From: Euclidia mi
Taxonomy: Eukaryota; Arthropoda; Insecta; Lepidoptera; Erebidae
Length of the DNA stretch: 64,000 nt
NCBI GenBank assembly: GCA_944739405.2
Contig: OX123182.2
Coordinates: forward strand, 55,555,183 to 55,619,182
Direction: 5' to 3'
Made by a program: the position numbers and the translations under genes. Numbering within the stretch: position 1 is the stretch's first letter; every line of letters begins with the position of its first letter. The notes beneath the pieces were generated by a model. That model worked only from the letters and a program-made list of their open reading frames with translations. It searched no databases and was not told where the DNA came from. Below are positions 9,374 to 19,772 of this stretch, in pieces.

Positions 9374-12157
9374 ATGAATAATAAACCAGAAAGTACAAAT
9401 AAGACTAATTCAAATAATTATAAGTCTGGGCATTCACGAGTTATAAAACTAATCCATCAAAATATTCAAGGAATGTTGAATAAAGATTTAGAAATTGAAT
9501 TGTTCATGAATGGTGAATACATTGACATTTTGTGTTTAACAGAACATTGGCTTAAAGATTACCAGTTCATGTGCAACTTCAATAACCACTTAGTTGGTAG
9601 TTTGTTCAGCAGACAAAATGCAATACATGGTGGATCGTTGATTTTAGTTAATAAAGAACTTAAATTTGAGAATCGTTGTGACATTGTGAATTTTTCTGTT
9701 GAACGGACAGTTGAAATAGCCTGTGTGGAGTTGGAGCAACTTGTTGTATTAAGTGTGTATAGACCACCATCTTCCATTTATGATAATTTTGAAACTATCA
9801 TGGATGATGTACTACGGAAGCTATGTCAACATAATAAATCAGTACTTGTGTGTGGTGATTTTAATATTAATTTACTAGAACAGTCTTTGAATAGCCAAAA
9901 AATTAAAAATTTGTTCAAATCATATAATCTAGATTGCTTATTTTTGGAACCCACCAGGATAACTTCTACCACCTCTACTTGTATAGATAATATATTTACA
10001 GATATAATACCAATGAGCAAACAAATAATTAACAAATTGACATCTGATCATTGTGGACAATCAATAACATTCGCTACGCAGTCTAAAAAAGTAGGTAGTA
10101 AAGAATTGACTGTGGTGCCAAAAACTTTGCGTCGTCTCGAGGGACTTAAAGATAGACTCACAGACACACTACCATATTTGTGCTATAATGAAGATCCTAA
10201 TGAGTTGTACAATTCTTTCTTTAACATGTACTGTACTATTTTCAACTCTATCTTTATCCCTAAGAAGATCTCAGTTGTTGGTACTTCAACTTTCAGTGAA
10301 TGGGCAACCACTGGAATTTATAAAAGTAGAAATAGGCTTTATGAGTTGTATGAACACAAAGTTATTAAGAAAAATGATGAACGATTTTGTAAATATGTAA
10401 GTAATTATTCTAAATTATTCAAAAAGATTTGTCGAGAAGCAAAGACTCTTTATTTAAAATTTAAAATTAAAAATAGTGAAAATAAAATAAAAGCAACATG
10501 GGACATTATTAACAATGAGACTGGAAGAGTCAAGAATAAAAATAAGGACTACATTCTTCACTTTGATAACAAAGTATTCAAATCAGATTTTGAGGTTGCC
10601 ACAGCATTAAAAAATTTCTTTACAGACATTCCAGTCTCAATTACAAAGTCCCTGAACTCGTCTCCCAATGATGCCGAACTTCTATTAAAACAAAATGTCA
10701 AAATGTGTACCATAGGATTTAGTTTTACTTATATTACCGAAAGAGATATTGTTGAAACTTTTAATACACTTAATTTTAAGAAAACAAGTGATTTTTGGGG
10801 TAACTTTGTTGTGATTACGAAATCCATAATCAATTCAGTAGCACCTGAACTTGCAATAATTTTCAATAGATGCATTGACTGTGGTGTGTTTCCTGATCTA
10901 ATGAAAATTAGTAAAATAAATCCATTATTTAAATCAGGTAGCACATCTGACCCCAGTACTTATCGGCCAATATCTGTGCTACCCACTTTTAGTAAAATTT
11001 TTGAAAAGTTAATTCTAGACCAGCTCCAAATTCATTTTAATAATAATAAACTGCTTCACAGTAAACAATTTGGTTTTACTAGGGGTCGCTCAACTACCGA
11101 TGCTGGTGTTGAGCTTTTAAATAGTATTTTCGATGCTTGGGAGGGGTCGCATGATGCTCTAGGAGTTTTTTGCGACTTATCTAAGGCATTTGATTGTGTT
11201 TTTCATGAAACATTGATCAGGAAACTACATCACTATGGAGTTAAGAACACTGCTTTAGATCTTTTAATTTCGTATTTAAGTAACAGGATACAGAGAGTAG
11301 ATGTTAATGGAAAACGTTCTATGGGTTCAGTGGTCACAATGGGAGTACCGCAAGGTTCAATTCTTGGTCCATTCCTTTTTCTTATATATATTAATGATCT
11401 GCCATATATTATGAAAAACAATGAAGAGATAGTGTTATTTGCTGATGATACATCACTTATATTTAAGCTAAGACGACAGCAATCAACTAATGACGATGTA
11501 AATGACGCTCTCTCTGAAGTAGTTAATTGGTTTAGTGCTAATAATTTACTTTTAAACGAAAGAAAAACAAAATGTATTAGATTTTCCACACCTAACGTAA
11601 AACAAGTTGAAACCAATATACGGATGAATGGAGAAGAGTTGGATCTTATAGATAACACCGTTTTCTTAGGCATAACTTTAGATTCTAAGTTACAGTGGGG
11701 CCTACACATAAGTAAGTTGTCGAATAGACTTAGCTCTGCAGCGTACGCGGTTTATAAGATTCGTCAGTTAGCTGATATAGATACAGCCAGAATAGTATAT
11801 TTCAGTTATTTTCACAGTATAATGTCATACGGCATTTTGTTATGGGGCAATGCAGCTGACATTCCAACAGTGTTTGTACTGCAGAAGCGAGCTATTCGTG
11901 CAATTTACAGTCTTGGATCAAGGCATTCTCTGAGGGAAAAAATTAAGGAAATTAAAATAATGACTGTCGCATCTCAATATATTTATGAAAACTTGATATA
12001 CGTTAGGAAAAATATAAATATGTTTTCGAAAATAAGCGACATGCATAGTATAAATACACGAAACAAAAATAAACTAGTGCTACCTTTAACTAGACTGCAA
12101 AAAATCAGTAACTCGTATAAGTGTCAAAGTATAGGCATTCCAGGCAGTATTCAGTAA
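9374..12157 (+). CDS. LINE A ORF2: endonuclease-reverse transcriptase, 927 aa, likely truncated by a late stop
   Basis: This enzyme nicks DNA and primes reverse transcription at the target. The N-terminal part is an APE-type endonuclease: HQNIQG (Asn 30), LTEHW (Glu 57), SVYRPPS, CGDFN (Asp 162) and a late SDH. The reverse transcriptase follows: YRPISVLP, GFTRGRST, FCDLSKAFD, GVPQGSILGP and the catalytic FADD at residues 689-692. The frame is uninterrupted for 927 codons. The TAA at 12155-12157 is probably a nonsense change: the same frame continues for 34 more codons to a TGA at 12257-12259 and codes the expected SKAYYSVKDYLEDKNAWG end. If so, this is one substitution from complete. ORF1 of the same element is shifted twice. 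Confidence 0.85.
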   Translation: MNNKPESTNKTNSNNYKSGHSRVIKLIHQNIQGMLNKDLEIELFMNGEYIDILCLTEHWLKDYQFMCNFNNHLVGSLFSRQNAIHGGSLILVNKELKFENRCDIVNFSVERTVEIACVELEQLVVLSVYRPPSSIYDNFETIMDDVLRKLCQHNKSVLVCGDFNINLLEQSLNSQKIKNLFKSYNLDCLFLEPTRITSTTSTCIDNIFTDIIPMSKQIINKLTSDHCGQSITFATQSKKVGSKELTVVPKTLRRLEGLKDRLTDTLPYLCYNEDPNELYNSFFNMYCTIFNSIFIPKKISVVGTSTFSEWATTGIYKSRNRLYELYEHKVIKKNDERFCKYVSNYSKLFKKICREAKTLYLKFKIKNSENKIKATWDIINNETGRVKNKNKDYILHFDNKVFKSDFEVATALKNFFTDIPVSITKSLNSSPNDAELLLKQNVKMCTIGFSFTYITERDIVETFNTLNFKKTSDFWGNFVVITKSIINSVAPELAIIFNRCIDCGVFPDLMKISKINPLFKSGSTSDPSTYRPISVLPTFSKIFEKLILDQLQIHFNNNKLLHSKQFGFTRGRSTTDAGVELLNSIFDAWEGSHDALGVFCDLSKAFDCVFHETLIRKLHHYGVKNTALDLLISYLSNRIQRVDVNGKRSMGSVVTMGVPQGSILGPFLFLIYINDLPYIMKNNEEIVLFADDTSLIFKLRRQQSTNDDVNDALSEVVNWFSANNLLLNERKTKCIRFSTPNVKQVETNIRMNGEELDLIDNTVFLGITLDSKLQWGLHISKLSNRLSSAAYAVYKIRQLADIDTARIVYFSYFHSIMSYGILLWGNAADIPTVFVLQKRAIRAIYSLGSRHSLREKIKEIKIMTVASQYIYENLIYVRKNINMFSKISDMHSINTRNKNKLVLPLTRLQKISNSYKCQSIGIPGSIQ

Positions 12158-12317
12158 TTAAGTTTAAATAAGTTCAAAGTATTTGTTAAGCAGAGTTTGT
12201 GTTCCAAAGCGTACTACTCAGTAAAAGATTACTTAGAAGACAAGAATGCCTGGGGTTGAGTTTCTCCAATTTACACGCAGGCTATAATGTCATGTAAATA
12301 GTATAAAATTATGAATA

Positions 12318-12590
12318 TTTGACATTTGTAATTTATCTATTTTGTTATTATTTATATTCTGACATTCTAAAATGACATCAGATTATTTTTATTTACTTTT
12401 ATAGTAATTATTGTATTATGCTTTTGACATTTCCAAATTGACATTCAATTATTTTATTTATGTTTGACATTTCCAATAACTCAAGTGACATTTAATAATT
12501 TTATATAATTATAATTTCCTTTTTTTGACATTTTCAAATTGACATTTAATTATTATTATTTATTTAGTGACATTTTAATTAGATGACATT
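12318..12590 (+). repeat. TGACATT-rich stretch in the LINE A 3' region
   Basis: The word TGACATT occurs about ten times in 270 bp of AT-rich sequence, with one TGACATC. Spacing is irregular (roughly 15-50 bp), so it is a motif cluster and not a simple tandem repeat. It sits between the ORF2 end and the GC-richer terminal part (12640-12890). Confidence 0.7.
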
Positions 12591-13125
12591 TTATTGTATA
12601 ATTTTTAATATTATTGTTTACAACATGTACTCAACCTTATGATATAATGTAAGGAGCAAGTACAATGCGGGAATTAGTAAACTTTTCAACTAATATTAGT
12701 GGCAACCTGTCTGGTGGCTTAGGCTGGCATGCTTATGCATACACCTACTGATGGCGTGGAGGCATAATGATTCAGGTCGTGCTGGCTCCCTCAATCAAGG
12801 TTGAGCCGTACGATGGCTGTTGAATGCGGGCCATCAGCGGGCTGAGTCAGTTATAAGCCTCAGATGATATCCTGCATTGTACTCGCATCTAAACCTATTA
12901 TGTCTGGACTTCAAAAAAATATAAACGAAGAGATGAAATGACAAAAAAAGCAATGACTCTGAGTTTGTTTCGGCCTTTTTTCTCAAGAAGTCATTTAGCT
13001 AGGAAAAGCCGGCTTCATCTAGAATAGGGTTTTGACATGTATAAGTGTTGTAAACAACCAAAATGCAGAAATAAATATGTCTTTATGTCTTTTATGTCAG
13101 AGGGAGATAAATTTGAAATTATCGC

Positions 13126-13325
13126 CTATCCTCCATTATATTCATAGCGTTTATAAATTACTAGAGGATACCCACAGTGACTCCCACACATTTCACCCGA
13201 TCCCGTAAGAATTTCGGAAAATCCCTTCTTAGTGCACTCGTACGTTCTCCGAGGAACATACATGCCAAATTTCAGCTTCTTGCGCCCAATAGTTTCGGCT
13301 GTAGGCACGTTGTGTGTCAGTCAGT
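13126..13325 (-). repeat. Dispersed insect repeat, 3'-UTR-like
   Basis: On the minus strand it reads from a gactgactgacacacaacg edge through CCGAAACTATTGGGC and AAATTTGGCATGTA, words I know from widespread insect LINE 3' regions. The 60-codon open frame across it is not a gene. Its limits are approximate. Confidence 0.45.
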
Positions 13326-13868
13326 CACGCAAGAAGTTAATCCATACACATACTGATAGCAAAATTAGGCAAGCCATATTTTTTATTTGCTGCTATCAAT
13401 AGTATAAGAAATAATATGTATTGCATAAAATAATACATGTACACACGTGCGTCACTCATAACCCTAGTGAGTCTACGTTTGTTTTGAGTTCATAGTTGGT
13501 ACGAGGCTTTTGTGTGCATATCTTATATACGTGGAGGAGAGTTTATCCGATTTCTATACAGCTTCCGCTTACCAGTTTCTATAGCCTGCGCCTACAATAT
13601 GAGAGCAATATTCAAGAGATATTTAGGCCTCTATTCTTCCACGTAATAATAAGACATTTATATTTTGTATTTACTTACCTATTTTTTTTGTTACATAACA
13701 GTTAGGTAACAGACAACATAACATTGGAATGAAACGTTCGACATTAGTACCGAAGGTAAGCTGCTAGGCGCAAAATTGATATGAACGTAGAATATTTGAT
13801 AGAATAGAGACAGCTCCACTTGGTTATCACAGCGTCTTCCTATCGCGGTGGATGACATCTATACTTAC

Positions 13869-14032
13869 TCTGTCGCTCCCTAATACGGTTATGTCTGTGG
13901 CCTGGAGCGAGAAGTCTTGGAACGCCGCCATCTCCTTCTGTGGAGCAGTTATACTGTTCAAGGAGACGACGAAGCGGATGAGACGTATGTGATGCCGAGG
14001 CTCATCAGCACAAAATGGCAGGCTAATACCGT
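13869..14032 (-). other. Candidate host exon, 3' part, interrupted by the LTR element
   Basis: On the minus strand this joins 21436-21515 across the single TSD (acgg). The joined 240 nt begin after an acceptor-like ccttttgttttcag and end at a strong donor-like aga|GTAAGTATAG. One frame is open for about 75 codons through the junction to the donor (it includes LPFCADEPRHHIRL and TAPQKEMAAFQDF). Directly after the acceptor that frame has stops, so a real exon would need a different 5' edge or has decayed. I do not recognise the protein. It could also be part of an older transposon. Confidence 0.3.
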
Positions 14033-15695
14033 TGTAACGGAATCCTATGGACCCCAGGCTGATTAAAATTTTAGTTTTCTTACTAACTGGGCCTAAAATA
14101 TCAATTTCAGCCTGGCCCCGCCAAGTAATTTGTGGCCAGGGTTCCCGCGCCCCATCGCCCGCGCAGGAACTATGGAATTCGTCCCTTCCTCTATATTCCT
14201 CTACTGACAGCATTTACCAAACGTAAACACTTATAATTGAATGAAAGGTGGACATCAAAATACTAAAGACAGCGATACATTAGTATTGGTTTGTCATCAC
14301 GAAATCACTCTCCATATATTCATGCTTCACATATTGGTACTTGAGTACAAGGCAGCGTATCTCAGAGACGGCAGCTCCAGGGAGACGGAGAACATGATCC
14401 AGGTATATTAGTCATATAGTATTATCGGCGCCGAGTATTTCAGCGATATCCAGTGTATAGTATTGAGCGTACAGTAACAGTCTCAGAACTGATGCCACAA
14501 AACGCCTCCTTGCCGCAAGTCACAACATTGAAGCCCATACAAACATAGTCAATTAAAACGTATTAAGCCATCGCGCATAGTTTGCGGGGAAGCTCTCGTT
14601 ACAATCGCCGCTAGGTTAGCCGCATTAGGTCTTACTGCTACCGCGTGACCGACAGGTGGCTCTTCTTTCGCTCTTTAAAACCTTGTCAGCTGCTATGTAC
14701 TGGCCTGTACGCAGGTTTAGACAGCGATTGTGAAAGTCCTGCATTCTACCACCTGATCGCAAATACGGAGACTCCCATCATACATCGCTCGTCTTTACAT
14801 CCATCATCAACAAGGTACGAACCACTACTAATGGTACACGCGGTTATTAATAATATAACTATGTACAATATCTCATAGAGAACTTTATATTTTAGTCAGC
14901 CTGGTATATATATATATATGGTGTGATATAGACATAGATACACAACAGAGTATTAATGTTATACAGATATTAATGTTATACAGTTCATGCAATAAATTAC
15001 AGTAAAGTGAATAACAAACACTCACCGGACTTTTAGCTGCGTCGCTGCCAAACTTACCGTGTGCTGATCACCTTCTCTTCAAGCCGCTCGCCTTGTTGTT
15101 CGATATCACTAAGCACTAATTATCGACCAACACCGAACCTCTTTCGCGCTAGGCCAGGTCCGATCTCTCTCGCGCCATAAGACCGACTGTCTGAAACACC
15201 ACGCTAGAGCGTTCCCGTGAACTGCCCTCTTCCGCGTCCTAAGACTGACTGTCCGAGATCCGCCCGGTTCCGCGTCCCAACATTGACTGTCTCGTCAAAC
15301 ACCACCACTACCACGTCACGCTGTCGTGGGACCCGACTAGCCCCGCCTTCTAAGGCCCGATCGTCCAGTCAAACACAACCAACGCAACGCCTCTCGAATC
15401 CTTACTACCTGACAAGGTCCTTTTCTTATCGTTGATCCCTTTTTTTATGATCCTCAACTACACCGCATGTGAACACTACAGTGCCAATATTTTCTCACAT
15501 TTCATGACTATTTCTTTACTTATATGCCTGTCACATAACTCTTATAAATTTGTCAAACTCTTGGGATTTATGAGTTTACTAATTGCATAACGTTGGCGCC
15601 ATCGTAGCGATAAGACAAACACATGTGGAAACAAGTATGCGACCAAAGGACTATATATTATTATTTAATTTGGTGTAGCCAGTAACACCATTACA
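14033..15695 (-). repeat. 3' LTR (left copy), 1,663 bp
   Basis: TGTAACGGAATCC at the left edge and CCATTACA at the right. It matches 19773-21435 with no indel, including homopolymers and the (TA)n run. As the element runs on the minus strand, this is the downstream LTR. Short open frames in it appear identically in the other LTR and have no recognisable content. Confidence 0.93.
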
Positions 15696-15706
15696 TTCCC
15701 CCCTCT
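15696..15706 (-). other. Polypurine tract
   Basis: On the minus strand it reads AGAGGGGGGAA and directly abuts the TGTAATGG edge of the LTR, the place where plus-strand DNA synthesis is primed. It fixes the orientation of the element as minus. Confidence 0.88.
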
Positions 15707-17654
15707 GAAAATCAGACGCGTAGACTATGTCATAGCGTATGATCTTTCACTAAAGATACAATAGCATATATAATAGAGTACGCCAGTTAAAACTGCATCT
15801 TGTTTTTCACCATTAACTGCCGGCAAATATCATACAACTTCCAATAAGTAACCACTGCTTCAATACCACTTATTCTAACTCATTGTTGATTGACAATAAT
15901 AACCCTACCATACCTTTGCTAAGGTCGCTCCGTACGATACAATAACTAACTAACTATACTTCAGCTATCTCCATATTATGTCAACATTGATGCTTATGAG
16001 AATCTTATAGCAATTGTTGCCTCAACTGTGTCTAATCAAATACGAACGTTTTACTATGTCTATGAGAAATTATCAAAACTCTTATCCATCTGTATACTAA
16101 TAAACTTCACCTCAGACCTAAACTTCTTTTTAGAACTAGCGTACATAACCAAGATCACCAGTTGCCCGTTACCTATATATTCCAATAAGCCAAATGGCGT
16201 TTTAGCAATAAATTCTCCAAATAGTAGTATAATCTATAAGACATCCTATCCATGCTTAGAATGGGAGTGTACATACCAGATGTCTTCTTGATAAACGGGC
16301 AGCGTGGTATGATCGAGGTACCTGATTCGCCATTCTCACTCGTCGAAATCGGGTTCAGTAGTAGGTGTATATAGCGTCAGGTAGCAGTGGCTGAAATAGT
16401 TCGCACACACTCGTATAAGACACTTGCCTTATCAAATTTGCCAGTCAAGTAGTTGCAATAGTTTTATATAATGAGCTAAATAGTCGTAAACAATAGTATA
16501 GTGCAGCAGTCGTTTTCCCCAGTCGATAGCTCGACAGTCCCTACAACTAAACAATTCTCAACTCGGTCCCACACTAGGAATGATTCCCATTTAGCTTGAA
16601 TTGTACGCGCGGGGTTCGAACCCACAACGTCCGGCGAATTTGCCGCTCCAATCAGTTCTTCATTCGGATCATCAAGCGTATCGACATGATATCTGCTTCA
16701 TTATTAAGGCTCTGATTACAGTTAACGTAAATAACAATTACTATTATTACTCGTGCAGTTGGACGCAGTTGCCAAACATATTATGCCATAAAAAAGTTCT
16801 ATATAACGAACTACACACATAAGGCCCTATGTAACTTAAACCTTCGTTTAATATTGTATGTATATCTGAGAGTTCGGATCAGAGGGAGTCTACTTGCTTG
16901 AAGTTAGTCGATGTGCGCGTTTATAGTTAGTAAGGATAATGAAAACTTAGCTCTGTGTAAGATGATCCAATGCGAGATATGTCCTTCGACGCATACTGCA
17001 GCTGTCTTGCACTTTACTGGAAGGCCGCTGCTTTCGTCGCAACACCACGTGTGGTAGATGAAGTAGGGTCCTGGAATTTTAAATGAAATGGCACGAGTAT
17101 CAAACTTCCAAGATTAGTCATATAATATACGACTTCTGTTTGTGTGCTAAACCCGGATACAAACCAACAGATGATTGGATAATGTGATACGAATCACCAA
17201 TGAATATTTTTCAGTACGGATGCGTAGTAAGTATTTTGCATGAGTCTAGCAACAAAATATTATTTTTATTTGAACTCCAGAATCAAGTTAGCTGTTTACG
17301 GATATCACACGATAGGGCTAAACTATGCCTATGAGTCCGGTATGTATCAAGACGTTGTTAGCATACTGCTTACACTACACACCTCTCGAATCTCATGAGA
17401 AATATGAACTCAATATCAAGCTCTAAGCAAACCTTGGGCTCGAACCTTGGTACATTGAGCGCTCTTAAAAGGTATGTGTACAATATACCAGGCATAACAT
17501 ATGCATACATCATTGCCACTGGCTATCACATTGTAACACAGATGAATAAGTATTGTAAATACTCAGCTTAACTAAAATCTGAGATAGCCTGTAACTGTAA
17601 CAGTTAGGTAAAATACTGATGCTTAGAATTAACACGTGTAGAATATCTATTTCA

Positions 17655-18010
17655 TATGACGCACGGCGGGAATCGAACCCATACCAAAGACGGCAGAAAT
17701 GACTTTCAAAAGCCATTCAGTTTTTCAAAACAATGCAGCACATGTGCAGTCATATCTTAACAAAGTAGCCGGTCTTGGCCCTTGGACAAAGCACATTAAT
17801 AATACAAAAGAACTATGGCTCCTTTCACGGTGGGAATCGAACCCATCCTAAAAAAAACCGCGTAAATGACTTTCTAAAGCCATTCAGTTCCTTAAAAGAA
17901 TGCGCCACATGCGCAATCATATCTTAACAAAGTAGCCCATCCTGTCCTTTTCACGTGCGCGTTGGCGCGTTCGGACAAAGCACATCAATAATACAAAAGA
18001 ACAATAGTTC
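17655..18010 (-). repeat. Two tandem tRNA-like units of about 165-190 bp
   Basis: Unit 1 (17655-17822) and unit 2 (17823-18010) share, in order, gggaatcgaaccca, an anticodon-arm-like gactttc..aaagccattcag, catatcttaacaaagtagcc and ggacaaagcacat..aataatacaaaagaac. Offsets between shared words grow from 164 to 189 because unit 2 has an extra GC-rich piece near 17953. On the sense strand the anticodon-like loops read TTTTGAAA in unit 1 and TTTAGAAA in unit 2, which would fit Ser anticodons UGA and AGA; the gap to the T-arm is long, as in class II tRNAs. Confidence 0.6.
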
Positions 18011-18694
18011 CTTTCTAGCCTTCTTTCTTTTAACTAATAAACATCTAAAATGTGTTTCCCTTTTTTGTTTTATCCCTTATTTTTTTCACACGCTGGCATT
18101 TGGAAACAAAACGTGCCAGATGTCGGCTTATTGCATTGCCTTTCTAGTTTGGGAAACAATTTTAAAACAAAACATTTTAAAATAATGGTCACTAAACCCA
18201 GCCCCAGACGCACATTATCGGCGAGGTTTTAATTTCTGCCATAATAACAACAATGAACAAAATAACTTCGTGTTCAACAATAGTGTACATTCTTTGTATG
18301 TTTGGGAATCGAACCCAAATTTTTGTAAAATCACATTGTACGACTTCTATAAAGCCGACGCCGATCATTAGGTATATGAGTATAATATCTGCCGAATTTC
18401 ATCAATGCTCAGGAATCGAACCTAGAGCATTTATCAAGAATAATATACCAAAATACTACAGTGGATCAATGTTACCCTGATCTACTTGCTAACATGTTAG
18501 AAAACTATTTTTACTGATATATGACCTCAGAATAATCCTTTTCTCAATTAAATCTAATGTACACTTCATCAATAAAAACCCATATGCATTCCGTAAGAAT
18601 CTCAACTCAACCAATGTAATAAACTAATAGATGCTTGTCCATAGAACGCGTATGTATAAGATAGATATTATTACTAGATTTCGTAATTTAATAC

Positions 18695-18875
18695 GTTTGT
18701 TGACACCATTTTCAAATATCGTAGCAACAGGAGTCGAACCCGTTATTTCTGTAAGTTTGTTGGAAACATTTTTATAATATCGTAGCAACAGGAGTCGAAC
18801 CCGTTATTTCAGTAAGTTTGTTGAAAACATTTCAAAGTATCATAGCAACAGGAGTCGAACCTGCTATTTCAGTAC
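18695..18875 (-). repeat. Three tandem units of about 60 bp, each with one T-arm-like hairpin
   Basis: The block ...atcgtagcaacaggagtcg, then aacc(c/t)g.tatttc.gtaagtttgttg is repeated at 18726, 18787 and 18847 (periods 61 and 60). Each unit holds one hairpin of six pairs around a 7-nt TTCGACT loop on the sense strand. Confidence 0.8.
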
Positions 18876-19752
18876 GTTAGCGTAATAAATTCCAACAAAA
18901 TATTATACACTATTTATATTTAAATTATTCCCCCTTGTTATATAGAGGTATCGAACATGTTATCAACAATACGGCGACTAGTTTGCCGACGTTTCACAAC
19001 AACATATCGTCACAGACATTACTCAGGAGTCTAACCTGATTTAACTACACCTAGGTGTTCCACGGAATATTCTGGTGTGCATTATATATTAATCTCAAGC
19101 CATGTTAATGTCCTACACCAGATATCCTATAAATATAATCTATATAATATAAAATCCTTCTCTTTCCTTATCCAAAATTAGTTCTAACAATCGCTAGTCT
19201 GCATCACGAATCGGACTCAAACTGCGAACCTGATACGCAAGTGCTTGTAACCAATAATATGCTTATTATCGAGAGTCCAACTCGATATATTCAAAGGTAA
19301 AGAATTTCTGTAGCCAATACTATAACCACTGTCGAGACTCGAACTCGACATACAGTATAAATGACACGCATGAGCTTTATGTAAAGCGTTTCAACATATG
19401 TAGTCAGTTATATGTTTACTTGCAAGATACAGCGATATTATAAGAGGAACCACAGTGCCATAAAAAATAACACATGGGAAAGTGTGGCACTTAGGCGCAA
19501 TATCGCCCCCCTCGGACTATTACATATTGTGATAATTGCCGAGACTTAAATATTATTTCGTCTTTCTGAAATGAACATGATCGTCTGTCGATTAATGAAT
19601 GGCACGTTATGTCTAATTAATTTGATATTTTCCTACGCTGTGTATGGTTATTTCTCTACGTTGTGTTTGTATTTTTCTACGTTGTGTTTGTGTAGTAACT
19701 CTCTAGTTCTTCCTCGTTGTTCTGAAGAGAATCAGAACATTTTATGACGAGG

Positions 19753-19770
19753 ATCCTGGTCACGGCACCA
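19753..19770 (-). other. Primer-binding site, tRNA-His
   Basis: The plus strand reads ATCCTGGTCACGGCACCA, which equals the 3' end of animal tRNA-His including CCA as I remember it, so the minus-strand RNA would pair with that tRNA over 18 nt. It lies 2 nt from the edge of the LTR at 19773. This is the normal site for first-strand priming. Confidence 0.82.
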
Positions 19771-19772
19771 AA

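Larger units (their letters stand above)
7170..12890 (+). mobile_element. LINE A: nearly full-length CR1/Jockey-type retrotransposon
   Basis: Order: 5' region from about 7170, ORF1 (7710-9329, two frameshifts), ORF2 (9374-12157, with endonuclease and reverse transcriptase), and a 3' region rich in TGACATT words. ORF2 ends in a KAYYS...YLEDKNAW-type C-terminus, known in CR1/Jockey-group elements. The outer limits are approximate and I found no clear TSD. The length (about 5.7 kb) is that of a complete element. Confidence 0.75.
15707..19752 (-). other. Non-coding interior with tRNA T-arm-like hairpins
   Basis: No gag-pol motif occurs in any frame. On the element's sense (minus) strand, the tRNA T-arm pattern GG(T/G)TCGAnTCC with flanking pairing recurs. 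Plus-strand positions: 16610-16624, 17665-17680, 17831-17845, 18301-18319, 18405-18430, 18726-18744, 18787-18805, 18847-18865, 18944-18962 (weak), 19023-19039, 19268-19286 and 19331-19349; a poorer one is at 17434-17450. Several have 5-6 perfect pairs around a 7-nt loop, for example GTCGAGTTCGAGTCTCGAC at 19331-19349. Three also have an anticodon-arm-like hairpin upstream with a GGCTTT..GAA(G/A)GTC core. I see no acceptor stems, so these are not complete tRNA genes. Confidence 0.75.

Noticed and set aside
14645..15435. Small ORFs in the LTR, identical in both LTRs
   Set aside because: Identity follows from the LTR duplication, not from selection on protein; no domain.
18690..18880. CRISPR-like array
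   Set aside because: Eukaryotic context, three 60-bp near-identical units without unique spacers; explained as tandem duplication.
17640..19350. Cluster of tRNA genes
   Set aside because: T-arms and some anticodon-like arms are present, but I could not find paired acceptor stems or normal D-arms, and the units lie inside an LTR retrotransposon.
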